64,000 nucleotides of DNA. It comes from Gemmatimonadota bacterium (GTDB taxonomy: Bacteria > Gemmatimonadota > Gemmatimonadetes > Gemmatimonadales > Gemmatimonadaceae). Positions 37,089-45,552 of the stretch are shown one piece after another. The position numbers and the translations under genes were made by a program. Within the stretch, counting starts at the first letter, position 1. Every line of letters begins with the position of its first letter. The notes under the pieces are model-generated. The model saw only the letters and a program-made list of their open reading frames with translations. It was not told the DNA's origin and did not search any database. The DNA lies in contig JADJRJ010000011.1 in NCBI GenBank assembly GCA_016712265.1, forward strand, positions 18,327 to 82,326, read 5' to 3'.

Positions 37089-39083
37089 TCAACCGCGTGC
37101 CGCCCTTCCCATCCGGAGCGAAAAGACGCTGCCCTTGGGAAGAGCCAGAAGAGCGGGATCGTTCGGATCGGTGAACGTCGGAATGGAGCCGTCACCACGC
37201 CCGACCGGAACCGTTTGCACCCGCGTCCCGGTGCCGTCCGGGGTCGGCGTCTCGACGCGCAACGTTTCCGTGGGAGCGGGGGGCGGCGGCGGTTCGGCGG
37301 GAGGTCCAGCCGCCCCCGTCGGATTCGGAGCAGCCCGCGGCGGAACGGCCGCGGGAATCTCTGGCGCCTGCACCCCGGCGAACAGCGGATTCTTCTCCGA
37401 CCAGTCGGCGAGGTACAGTTCCCATCCGTTGAGACTGTTGTTGTTGGACTTCCGATATTCCTCCATGAGACGCGCCACTTCGACTGCTCGCTTGTTCAGC
37501 GACTTGGCCGTCTCGACCATCAGCTTGCGCCCCTCCGGCGTCGTCTCCAGCCCCGGGACCATCGACTGCAAGAACTGGCGGTCGGCATCGGACATCGCGC
37601 CCGGCATACCCGCCCCGCCGGCCGGGTTGCGAAGTGTCAAGGCGATCTCGTTTGCGAGCGCAGACGCGGCCTCCGCCTGCGCGACCTCCGCAGGCTTCCC
37701 GAAAATGGTCGGAGCGTTCTTCCCGAGGATCGTCGACAGCCCCTTCTGGAGTTCCATCAGGGACGTGCTGTATTTTCCGGTCTGGACGCCTTCGAGAAGC
37801 TGAGACATGCGGTCGAGCCGAGCATTGCTCGAAATCGCTTCCGCGGCACCCTTCTGGACGTTTGTGTAAGCCTCTGCCTGCGCCCCGGCGACCTTGCGGG
37901 CGAACTCCGTCTCGGCCTTGTTGTCTATGTTGACCGTTGCGCCACCGCCGACCCGAGCTGCGTAGTCTCGGATGAGCTTCTGACCCTCCGGAGAAGATGG
38001 ATCGATCCCGGCCTCGCGCATCGCCCGCATGACGGGGCTCTCGCCTTCGCCCCTGATCTTCGCCATCGCGGCTTCATACTGCTCGGGCGTGATCCGGCCG
38101 GCGCGTAGGTCGGATTGCAGCTTGCCGGCATCCGAAAGCGGCTTGTCGCCTCCGACGTTCTGCATGGCGCCCGTCTTCTTGTTGTAGAGGACGCCATCGG
38201 ACATGGCGTATTCGCCGCCGTCCTTCTGGTCGAACTGCGCCAACTGCATCCCGAGCTTGAAGCGGTCGAGGGTGTCCTGACGGGCAAGGTTCTGACCCTG
38301 GGTGAGAGTGGCGTTGCCAGCCTGTAGGCCCGCTCCCAAGCCCCCGAGGAAGTCCGGTCGGTTGGACTGCATCATCGCGGCCCCGGCGTTGATGAGGGCG
38401 TCGGCCCACGGGCGCCCCTGCCGTTCCGGCATGAGCTGGGACGCGATCTGGAGATATGGGCTGAGGGCGGACAGGCCCTGGGGCTGGGGGCGGGCGCCGA
38501 GGGCGGAGATGCCCGCGGTCGGCTGCATCCCAGCCACCCGCTCGCCCATGGCCGCGATGTTGGCGAGGCCCTGGTCCTCGTCATAGGGCTGCTGCATCGG
38601 TTGCGCTCCCCCGGGCTGGCCGGTGATGACGGACGCGATCTGGTCGCGCGTGTAGTGCTTCTTCCCCGCCTCTACCGTCGCCATGGCTTCCATGAGGGCG
38701 GATTTCACGGCGGGGTCGGAGAGATTGAGCGGCTGCGTCGGATCGACGCCCATGGCATCGGCGACGCGCTTCACATATCCGTTGGTGTTGTTCTCCGAAG
38801 GCGGAGCCCAGCGGTTGACGATGCCTTCGATCGAGGTCAGGCCGTGCCGCCTGGCATAGCTGTCGAGGTTCTTCGACATTGCCATGATGCCGGCTTCGGG
38901 CGTCGCAAACCGGACGAACGGCCCGTCCTGTTCGGGCGCCATCCCGGCCCATTGGACCGAGGATTGGCGAATGGCTCCGGGATTGTTGAGGCGGATCGAA
39001 AGCGGATCGGAATACGCCCCGCCCATCAACTCGTCGTCACCGCTCCCCCATGTGAAATCGGGAAGGGCGGATAGGCCGAGCAT
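37089..39083 (-). CDS. Virion protein with N-terminal muralytic domain
   Basis: 664 residues. Residues 26-145 (SIRLNNPGAIRQSSVQWAGM, PEAGIMAMSKNLDSYARRHG, EGIVNRWAPPSENNTNGYVK) match the endolysin at 33031; then long helical regions (LEGVQTGKYSTSLMELQKGL) and a Pro-rich C-terminus (PAEPPPPPAPTET). Likely an ejected peptidoglycan-degrading internal protein that opens the cell wall at infection. The ATG overlaps the upstream stop in the shifted frame (TGATG). Confidence 0.72.
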   Translation of the reverse strand: MLGLSALPDFTWGSGDDELMGGAYSDPLSIRLNNPGAIRQSSVQWAGMAPEQDGPFVRFATPEAGIMAMSKNLDSYARRHGLTSIEGIVNRWAPPSENNTNGYVKRVADAMGVDPTQPLNLSDPAVKSALMEAMATVEAGKKHYTRDQIASVITGQPGGAQPMQQPYDEDQGLANIAAMGERVAGMQPTAGISALGARPQPQGLSALSPYLQIASQLMPERQGRPWADALINAGAAMMQSNRPDFLGGLGAGLQAGNATLTQGQNLARQDTLDRFKLGMQLAQFDQKDGGEYAMSDGVLYNKKTGAMQNVGGDKPLSDAGKLQSDLRAGRITPEQYEAAMAKIRGEGESPVMRAMREAGIDPSSPEGQKLIRDYAARVGGGATVNIDNKAETEFARKVAGAQAEAYTNVQKGAAEAISSNARLDRMSQLLEGVQTGKYSTSLMELQKGLSTILGKNAPTIFGKPAEVAQAEAASALANEIALTLRNPAGGAGMPGAMSDADRQFLQSMVPGLETTPEGRKLMVETAKSLNKRAVEVARLMEEYRKSNNNSLNGWELYLADWSEKNPLFAGVQAPEIPAAVPPRAAPNPTGAAGPPAEPPPPPAPTETLRVETPTPDGTGTRVQTVPVGRGDGSIPTFTDPNDPALLALPKGSVFSLRMGRAARG

Positions 39084-39191
39084 CAGACGCCATAGCCCCA
39101 GTAGTCGTAGTCCATGAAGGACCCGAAATCAGCGCCGAGGTTATCCGCCGACGCCAAGTCACCAACGATGCCGCCAAGGGATTCCGTCCCA

Positions 39192-40325
39192 TCATTGACG
39201 AGAAGGCCGGAGCCGACGTCGCTTCCCGTCCCGCTCAGACCGCTTCCACCCGTCAGCCACCCGTTCCTGCCGAACGCCCCGGTATTGCCGAGGGATGCCG
39301 GCGCCTGCGGTGAGGCCGCCCAGAATCTGCGTCCACAGGTTCGGGTCCGGGGTCTGCTGGGTCGTTGTCGATGCCCGGCTCAGGCCGTTGCCGTTGACGA
39401 TCCGGCTCAACTTATCGAGCTGCGTCCACGGGTAGTTCTGCTGTTCCTGCCAGTCGGAATAGGCGATATCCGCGTTCCGTTGGGCGAGGGAGCGATCGAG
39501 CGATCCGATCCCGAGCAGGGCTTCGACGTCCCGATAGGCGTTCGTCGAGGCGGAGTTGCCGAGGTTGCCGAGAAGCTGGGCGGCCCCAAGCTGCTGCCCC
39601 AGGGCGGACAGGCCCAATCGCTGCGCGTCGAGCCCCGACGACTGGTTGGCGAGTGCTGCGCGGAGCAGCGAGTTCTGGTTCTGCGCCGCAGCCTGCAACC
39701 CCATCTGGGCGGTGCCGAGGTCGGCCTGTAGCAGCCGGTTCGCGTCGTTCTGCCAGACGCCCTGCGCGTTGGTGTAGTTCTGCGCCCGGGACTGGTTCGT
39801 CAGCTCCCCTGCCTGCCGCGCGACCTGCGTGGACAGGTTGCTGTCGTAGAGGCCCTGTCGCGACCCACCGAATGCCCCGGACTTCGCGAACCGGGCATCG
39901 GCATTCGCCTGCTGCCGGGCCGCGGCGTCCTCCAACTGCCGAACCGCGGCCTGCGTGACCAGCGATTCATAGGGGTTCATGTAGCGCGAGATATCCGCCT
40001 GTGGGAACATCTGCGCGCCAACCACCTGCGAGCCGATCATGGGCGAGTTGACCCGCTCAAAGGACGGGTTCGTCATCCCGCCCGCAGACCCGAAAATCTG
40101 CTGTGCCATGGACTGAGCTTGGGAATTGGCCGGCTGCCAGTTCCCCTGCGCGTCCTGTACCCCCTGGAACGCCTGCTGCTGGTAGGGGGAGAGAGGCGCT
40201 ACGCGGGCGTAGGGATACGCCTCGTAGGGCGTGTTCTGGTAGACGTTCATTCCCTCCGACAGGAGGTATTGAAGCGCCGCGTTGAGGGTATCCGGGAGGG
40301 TGGTGGTCTGCGTGGTCGTCGGCAT
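39192..40325 (-). CDS. Internal virion protein, frameshifted near its C-terminus
   Basis: 377 residues as read; Asn/Gln/Ala-rich. LNAALQYLLSEGMNVYQNTP, PYEAYPYARVAPLSPYQQQA, ADISRYMNPYESLVTQAAVR, SGAFGGSRQGLYDSNLS. After WTQILGGLTAGAG the frame turns into an Arg-rich shadow. One base later the other frame continues APASLGNTGAFGRNGW..., through DFGSFMDYDYWGYGV, and stops at 39083, exactly overlapping the next gene's ATG. The true product is likely about 412 residues. Confidence 0.68.
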   Translation of the reverse strand: MPTTTQTTTLPDTLNAALQYLLSEGMNVYQNTPYEAYPYARVAPLSPYQQQAFQGVQDAQGNWQPANSQAQSMAQQIFGSAGGMTNPSFERVNSPMIGSQVVGAQMFPQADISRYMNPYESLVTQAAVRQLEDAAARQQANADARFAKSGAFGGSRQGLYDSNLSTQVARQAGELTNQSRAQNYTNAQGVWQNDANRLLQADLGTAQMGLQAAAQNQNSLLRAALANQSSGLDAQRLGLSALGQQLGAAQLLGNLGNSASTNAYRDVEALLGIGSLDRSLAQRNADIAYSDWQEQQNYPWTQLDKLSRIVNGNGLSRASTTTQQTPDPNLWTQILGGLTAGAGIPRQYRGVRQERVADGWKRSERDGKRRRLRPSRQ

Positions 40326-40337
40326 CGGACGGCCTCC

Positions 40338-40928
40338 TCAGTTCCCCGCCTGCTGGGCGTACCAGTCGAGGCCGGACATTCCGTCCCCGGCCATCGGCGC
40401 GGGCTGCGGATAGACCTTCGGTTGCGAGGGCGCGAACGCGGGCGGCTGTGCCGGCGTGGTCTGGCCGTAGACCTTCGGCCCCGTGGGCGGCATGTATTTC
40501 GGCCCGGTCGGCGCCGTGTAGGGCTGCGGCGTCCCCCACTGCTTCGGCCCCGTGGGCGGCGTGTAGGACGGCTGCGTCGGGCCGTACTGCTTCGGGCCGG
40601 TGGGCGGATAGAACTTCGGGCCGGACGACATGCTGTAGGTATTGCCTCCGTCGAGCGACGTCGGCATCTGCGCGGACGCGGCCGGCATGGGGGATGCGTT
40701 GAACCGCTGCGCGTAAGGCAACGGGTTCGTCGGCCGCTGTCCTGTCTGCCCCCACATGCCGCCCGCCGGCATCGGCCCGCCCTGCGCCGGGGGAAGGCTG
40801 CCGATCCCGCCCGTCCCCTGCTGGCGCTGGGACACCATCTGCATGATGGCTTGGAACACCTGCGGGTTGGACTGGGCAATGTGCTGCAACAGCGCCCCGA
40901 AGGAAGTGCTCGACGACTGGTTCCACAT
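40338..40928 (-). CDS. PTGPK-repeat virion-associated protein
   Basis: 196 residues. The N-terminal helix (SFGALLQHIAQSNPQVFQAI) precedes a low-complexity region with five GPK repeats (SGPKFY, PTGPKQY, PTGPKQW, PTGPKYM, PTGPKVY, each 13-18 residues apart), and a Trp/Gln end. Extended Pro-rich linker; perhaps an assembly or internal protein. No known family. Confidence 0.55.
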   Translation of the reverse strand: MWNQSSSTSFGALLQHIAQSNPQVFQAIMQMVSQRQQGTGGIGSLPPAQGGPMPAGGMWGQTGQRPTNPLPYAQRFNASPMPAASAQMPTSLDGGNTYSMSSGPKFYPPTGPKQYGPTQPSYTPPTGPKQWGTPQPYTAPTGPKYMPPTGPKVYGQTTPAQPPAFAPSQPKVYPQPAPMAGDGMSGLDWYAQQAGN

Positions 40929-40946
40929 CTGGCGATCCCCCGAGGG

Positions 40947-43259
40947 TCAGTAGGTGAACGGCGAGCGGAACTCGACGGTCTGCGAGTTCGGCTGCACGTA
41001 GTTGATCCCGCCGTCACCCGGATCGGCGGACTGGTAGGTCGGATATCCGTAGGTCGATGACCCGTAGCCCAGGTTGAGCAGCGACAGCCACGACAGGGGA
41101 TCAACGGTGGACTGCTGCTGGGTCGCGCCCGTGTCCGTTCCCGTGCCCGAGGTCGGCATCCCGAAGAAGAAGTTGATCGGGAGGGAATAGGGGTTCGTTG
41201 TCCCCGGAGTGAGCCCGGTCCCCGTCGTCGTCGTGCCGTTGGTGTTCGTCCCGCCGCCGGTCTGCTGGTTCCCACCCGTGTTCCCGCCCGTGTTGACGGG
41301 CGTCGTCGGAACCCCGCCTCCGGTGGGCGTGGTCGGAGCGCGTCCGTAATTCCCCGTGATCGGCGTGTTGTTCCCGTCCCGAAGGGTGGTCAGATCGACC
41401 CCGGAGAGGCTTCCCATCCGGGCGTTCGCTCCGGTCGAGCCCCACAGTCGCCATGGGTCCTGCGTCCCGGTCGCGGAGTAGTATTTCTCGCTGTACGGCG
41501 TGACGATCGGCGTCCCATCGGCGTTGACGAACTTGCCGTTCTGGTTGCGATACGCGCCATATACGGTGTCCCAGTAGAGCCCGTTGCCGGCGGGCTCCAG
41601 CTTGATCTCGCCGTTGGCGTCGGACGTGTAGAGCGACCCGTCCGGGTGCCGCCAGATCGTGAACCCGGTGACGGGCTCCATCGACAGCAGTTCCGACCCC
41701 CGATCCCAGCCGGGCGAGTTGTTGGAGTAGTCCAGCGCGCCGCCCATGATCGACCCGCCGGGCGTGCCGGCGGACATCGCGTTCGCGATCCCGGCCGGCG
41801 TCCCGCCCGTCGTCGTCCCGATCGGTGCCGTGGACACCCCGGAGAGAACCTGCCCGAGGTCCGTGGGGCCGATCGTGTTTCCCGAGGGGATCGATCGCCC
41901 CTGCGAAATCTGCCGGTTGATCCGGTTCTGCACCTGCGCGTTGAATCCGGGAACGGCCTGCTCCAGGGGCTTCCTGATCTGGTTGAACTCGGCCGAGTTG
42001 ATCGGGATGCGGTTGAGCCCCGGCATCTCCCGATAGATCTGATCCGCGGCCTGAAGGCTGGTCATCGTGCCTTCCAGGCCGTTCGGGTCGTACCCGGCCG
42101 ACAGGGCCATCTCGACCGCGTTGACGTTCACTTTGCCGGAATAGATATCGTCGAGTGGAACGTTCACGACGTTCGGCCAAGAACCCACGGTGATGTAGCC
42201 CCGTTCCAGCGGGCTTTCCCGGACGGTCGGGTTGTTCTGGTTGGCGAGCCCCTGATAGCTGCCGTTCTGGTAAACCGCCGGGCCGTAGTCGAGCGTATCG
42301 AGGCCGAAATAGTTGTTGATGGCGAGGTATGCGTCGCGGCTGTTCGGGTCGACACCGATCGACGATGCCAGTGCTGCGAACTGCTCCGGGGTCAGGTCGG
42401 CGATCTGGGAGAATGTCGGGTCCCAATCCCCGCCGAAGCCCGGTCGCGGATCGTAGATGCCGAACGACTGGTTGTTCTCGGGCGTGAACCCGGAGGCGAC
42501 CGGAATCTGTCCGTACCGGTTGAAGTACGCTTCGAGGTTCCGGACCTGGTCCTGCCCGGTGCCGAAATCGAAAGTGTTGAAGCCCGTTCCCAAGGGCTGG
42601 GTCGGCCCGCTTTCCGGCGGGGCCGGGGGCGCGACGTAGCCGACCGGGACGGTGCCGTTGACATACGGACTCTCGTTGAGGAATCCGTTGCCGCCCCAAT
42701 TGCCGATCCGCTCCGGCTGTCCCGCGGCCCCCAGGATGTTCGCGGCCTGCTGCTGGGTCGCATACGGCTGGGTATCGATCCAGTCGTTGAACGCACCGCC
42801 GCCGAAGTTCCCGGTGTAGCCGAGCTGCTGGGCGAGCTGCTGGTTGACCTGGTAGTTGTCCGGGTTCGACCCCCAGGACTGGTCGCCAGAGGTTTCCGCC
42901 ATCGGCGAGCCGTAGTTGTTTGCCGATCCGTCGTCCTGCGGCGCGCCCGCGCCCCAGTCCATGATCCGGTTCGACTGCCCGGCGTCGCGCAGAATCTGCT
43001 CGGCCTGCTGGCGCTGCTCGGGCGTCGCGTTCGCCATGTACTGGTTGAACCCGCCCGTCGATCCGCCCGTCCAGCCGCCGAAGTCGCCGCTGAATCCGGT
43101 CGCCTGCGCAAGCTGACGATTCACGTCCTGATTGGCGGACGAGCCCAGTTCCGATTGTCCTGCGGAGCGGCGGCGGACATCGCGGATGCCGAATTGTTCT
43201 GCGGCGGCGCGCTTTCCTGTGGCGGCGCAGAACTCGCGGTCCCGGTCGACGGGTCCCAC
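40947..43259 (-). CDS. Large Asn/Gly-rich virion protein (C-terminal part of a split gene)
   Basis: 770 residues as an open frame, but the first ~40 are a shadow. From residue 44 it has two tandem ~60-residue repeats (QDVNRQLAQATGFSGDFGGW, 44-105; YQVNQQLAQQLGYTGNFGGG, 133-191), each ending near RIxxWG. Then Gln/Asn/Gly-rich low-charge sequence (NPTVRESPLERGYITVGSWP) and a Thr/Gly-rich tail. It continues in frame from the gene at 43121-43582 after a one-base correction. Confidence 0.62.
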   Translation of the reverse strand: MGPVDRDREFCAATGKRAAAEQFGIRDVRRRSAGQSELGSSANQDVNRQLAQATGFSGDFGGWTGGSTGGFNQYMANATPEQRQQAEQILRDAGQSNRIMDWGAGAPQDDGSANNYGSPMAETSGDQSWGSNPDNYQVNQQLAQQLGYTGNFGGGAFNDWIDTQPYATQQQAANILGAAGQPERIGNWGGNGFLNESPYVNGTVPVGYVAPPAPPESGPTQPLGTGFNTFDFGTGQDQVRNLEAYFNRYGQIPVASGFTPENNQSFGIYDPRPGFGGDWDPTFSQIADLTPEQFAALASSIGVDPNSRDAYLAINNYFGLDTLDYGPAVYQNGSYQGLANQNNPTVRESPLERGYITVGSWPNVVNVPLDDIYSGKVNVNAVEMALSAGYDPNGLEGTMTSLQAADQIYREMPGLNRIPINSAEFNQIRKPLEQAVPGFNAQVQNRINRQISQGRSIPSGNTIGPTDLGQVLSGVSTAPIGTTTGGTPAGIANAMSAGTPGGSIMGGALDYSNNSPGWDRGSELLSMEPVTGFTIWRHPDGSLYTSDANGEIKLEPAGNGLYWDTVYGAYRNQNGKFVNADGTPIVTPYSEKYYSATGTQDPWRLWGSTGANARMGSLSGVDLTTLRDGNNTPITGNYGRAPTTPTGGGVPTTPVNTGGNTGGNQQTGGGTNTNGTTTTGTGLTPGTTNPYSLPINFFFGMPTSGTGTDTGATQQQSTVDPLSWLSLLNLGYGSSTYGYPTYQSADPGDGGINYVQPNSQTVEFRSPFTY

Positions 43260-43582
43260 CAGTACGTCCCGTTGACCGGGTCGGACACCATCTGAGCGGC
43301 GAATTCCCGCGCGCCGGTTTTCGGGTTGCGACTGTTCTTCGGATGCCCGACGACGTACTGAGCGGGGTCGAGGCCCGCCTGCATCATCGCTTGGGAGGCG
43401 TGCTGCCGAAGCGCGGGATCGGCCTCCCAGACACCCCGCGGAACCACAACCTCGCCCGGCGTCAGGTGGCCGACGGTGTTGTCCCCGAACCGCCCCTTCT
43501 TCGCCATGTCTCGGACGGACTTGCCCATCGCGGGCGCGTTGTGGTCGCGGACCTTGCGACGGGTGGTCATCTTCATGGGCAC
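43121..43582 (-). CDS. N-terminal part of the large virion protein
   Basis: 153 residues. GRFGDNTVGHLTPGEVVVPR, ADPALRQHASQAMMQAGLDP, GHPKNSRNPKTGAREFAAQM. This 80-residue module recurs at the N-terminus of the 43647 protein (LSHLARGEAVIPNAAMNADP). The frame ends in a short basic shadow (RNWARPPIRT) exactly where the repeat of the 40947 frame begins, so a one-base deletion in sequence or genome probably split the gene. Confidence 0.65.
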   Translation of the reverse strand: MPMKMTTRRKVRDHNAPAMGKSVRDMAKKGRFGDNTVGHLTPGEVVVPRGVWEADPALRQHASQAMMQAGLDPAQYVVGHPKNSRNPKTGAREFAAQMVSDPVNGTYWWDPSTGTASSAPPQESAPPQNNSASAMSAAAPQDNRNWARPPIRT

Positions 43583-43646
43583 GCCCCCGAAACGAAAAAG
43601 GCCCCGCCGAAGCGAGGCCCGAAAGGCTTGGGAATGGTCGAGATCG

Positions 43647-44747
43647 TCAGTAGCGGAAGGCCGTGTTGAACGCGCCGTAGGGCGTCCCGTACTGGTTCTG
43701 CTGGCCGTTCTGGCCGCCGGTCATCGGGTTCTGCCCCGAGAAGGCAATGCCCGACTGCGGACCCATCAGTCCATTCGCCCCGAAGGCCGCGGAGTAGATC
43801 GAGGGCGACAGGCTGAGGTCGTTGTAGCCGGAGCGGAGGATCGAGGGATCGTTCGCGGTGTTCTCGCGGCCGAACCCGAGGGCCGTTCCGGGTGTGCCCC
43901 AGGATGCCCCGGCAACCGGCATCTGGCCGGCGAGGACGTTGGGCATTTCCATGCCGCCCGTCGAGAACCCGGCATTGCCGCCGGCCGTCTGGGTCTGTCC
44001 GAACAGGGTGTTGGGAACGTTCTTGCCCGAGGGGTTCCGAGTCTGCTGCCACTGGTCGTAGGTCTGGGGGGCGGTGAAGGAGGGGAAGTCGGACTGCGTG
44101 ACAGGCTGCGGCGTGCCTGGGCCGGAGAGCCCATAGACCGGGTTGACGCCCGAAACCGGATTGATGGCCATGTTCGGGTTCGCCTCAACGCCCTGTTGCC
44201 GCGCCTGCCGAAACGGCTCGGCAAGATCGTTGATTGTTGAGCCCGGCGCGCCGATAGAGCCAGTGGGCGCGCTATAGAACCCCTGCTGCTCGGGCGTCAT
44301 GTCCTCGAACTGAATCACATCACCAATCTGACGCCCGGCACTTGTCGGCAAGCCGCCGAAGCTCGCGACGCGCACGGATCCGGTCACCGGGTCGTAGTTG
44401 GCCGATCCGTTGTAGTTCGTCCCCGAGTTGGCAAAGCTATTCCCGCCCCCGAAATCCGCGGCCTGCCCCGTCGAGGCATCAACCCATCCGTTCTCGGTAT
44501 AGATCAGGTCCGCGAACATCGGCGCCCCGGTGGACGGGTTGCGGAGGTTCCGCTGCCCCACGGTGAACTGTGACGGGTTCCGCCCGCGGGACGCCATCGC
44601 CATCATGGCGCGCTGTCGAAGGGAGGGATCGGCGTTCATCGCGGCGTTCGGTATCACCGCTTCACCACGGGCGAGGTGGGAGAGACCCGCGCGACCGGGC
44701 GCGGGACCGGCGCGCATCAGGCTACCGATGCCGGCACGGTTCATCAT
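43647..44747 (-). CDS. Virion protein sharing the HLxxGEVVxP module
   Basis: 366 residues. N-module LSHLARGEAVIPNAAMNADP, SLRQRAMMAMASRGRNPSQF, RNPSTGAPMFADL is a paralogue of 43121-43582. The rest is Asn/Gly/Ser-rich (GGNSFANSGTNYNGSANYDP, NPMTGGQNGQQNQYGTPYGA) without hydrophobic helices. Likely a structural or internal virion protein; a GEVVvP-type module is widespread in phage injection-related proteins. Confidence 0.6.
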   Translation of the reverse strand: MMNRAGIGSLMRAGPAPGRAGLSHLARGEAVIPNAAMNADPSLRQRAMMAMASRGRNPSQFTVGQRNLRNPSTGAPMFADLIYTENGWVDASTGQAADFGGGNSFANSGTNYNGSANYDPVTGSVRVASFGGLPTSAGRQIGDVIQFEDMTPEQQGFYSAPTGSIGAPGSTINDLAEPFRQARQQGVEANPNMAINPVSGVNPVYGLSGPGTPQPVTQSDFPSFTAPQTYDQWQQTRNPSGKNVPNTLFGQTQTAGGNAGFSTGGMEMPNVLAGQMPVAGASWGTPGTALGFGRENTANDPSILRSGYNDLSLSPSIYSAAFGANGLMGPQSGIAFSGQNPMTGGQNGQQNQYGTPYGAFNTAFRY

Positions 44748-44761
44748 GGGCAGGCACTCCT

Positions 44762-44938
44762 ATGTCGGGTATCCTCCGCCCCATGGACGGAGACGGGACC
44801 GGCTGCGACTTCCTTGCCGGGAAGGATGCGAATTACGTCCGGGCTTGGAACGAGGCAGTCGCGACGATCGCGCGGGCGTTCTCAGCCGCTGCGGAGAAGA
44901 ACCCGGACGCTCCGAAGTTCCCTGTTCGTTCTAAATGA
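44762..44938 (+). CDS. Small plus-strand ORF before HNH cassette 2
   Basis: 58 residues, MSGILRPMDGDGTGCDFLAG then KDANYVRAWNEAVATIARAF, ending PDAPKFPVRSK. It lies in a gap between minus-strand virion genes and ends nine bases before the second HNH promoter. Protein-like composition, but only 177 bases long. Confidence 0.4.
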   Translation: MSGILRPMDGDGTGCDFLAGKDANYVRAWNEAVATIARAFSAAAEKNPDAPKFPVRSK

Positions 44939-44947
44939 GGTATAAAT

Positions 44948-45089
44948 AGCGAAGCCGGCGAGCGTTGGAGCGCTGCGCCGGCTTCTGACCAACCGTCATG
45001 TGGAGCATGACCGAGATGGCTTCCGATTCCATACCCGAAGAGTGGCGCCCCGTGGAAGGCTGGCCTTACGAGGTCAGCAATCTTGGGCG
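44948..45089 (+). repeat. 142-bp repeat, copy 2: promoter-proximal hairpin plus HNH 5' end
   Basis: Second copy of 29468-29609. Here the stem is perfect: GAAGCCGGCG (44951-44960) with CGCCGGCTTC (44976-44985), inner stem AGCG/CGCT. A -10-like TATAAA (44941-44946) immediately precedes it; the -35 (TTCCCT, 44918-44923) is weak. Confidence 0.9.
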
Positions 45090-45552
45090 AGTCCGCCAAG
45101 CGCTCAATGCCACCCCGAGGCCAGGGAGACGGCCAGGGCGCGTAGTCCAGAACTGCATCGGCCGGAATGGATACCCGGTCGTGTGCCTGCACGACGGGAA
45201 GCGCCAGAAGCTGGCTCTAGTTCATCGGCTTGTCGCGCTCGCCTTTCTCCCGCCGCCGCGACCCGACCAGATCGACGTGGCGCACGGAGATGGGGACCCA
45301 TCGAACCCACGGCTGTCGAATCTCCGCTGGGCCACGCGGAAGGAGAACCACGCGGACATGATCGCGCATGGGCGCAGCACCCGTGGCGAGAAAAATGCTC
45401 GCTCGAAACTGTCTGCCGCCGACGTCCGCACCATCCGCGCGCTTGCGCCGGCCGCCCCGCGGTATCGCGTGCTGTCAGAGCGCTTCGGAGTTTCGATCCC
45501 GACCATCTGCGCCATCGTGCACCGCAAAAGTTGGCAGTGGTTGACGGACTAA
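44998..45552 (+). CDS. NUMOD4-HNH homing endonuclease, cassette 2
   Basis: 184 residues (178 from 45016). The first ~28 residues match cassette 1 (SIPEEWRPVEGWPYEVSNLG); the HNH core (LVHRLVALAFLPPPRPDQID, VAHGDGDPSNPRLSNLRWAT) and the HTH tail (YRVLSERFGVSIPTICAIVH) are diverged. Its stop at 45550-45552 interlocks with that of the convergent virion gene (45549-45551), the same geometry as cassette 1. Homing endonuclease. Confidence 0.88.
   Translation: MWSMTEMASDSIPEEWRPVEGWPYEVSNLGRVRQALNATPRPGRRPGRVVQNCIGRNGYPVVCLHDGKRQKLALVHRLVALAFLPPPRPDQIDVAHGDGDPSNPRLSNLRWATRKENHADMIAHGRSTRGEKNARSKLSAADVRTIRALAPAAPRYRVLSERFGVSIPTICAIVHRKSWQWLTD

Noticed and set aside
41646..43295. 549-residue plus-strand frame
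   Set aside because: Antisense to the Asn/Gly-rich virion protein whose repeats are evident on the minus strand.
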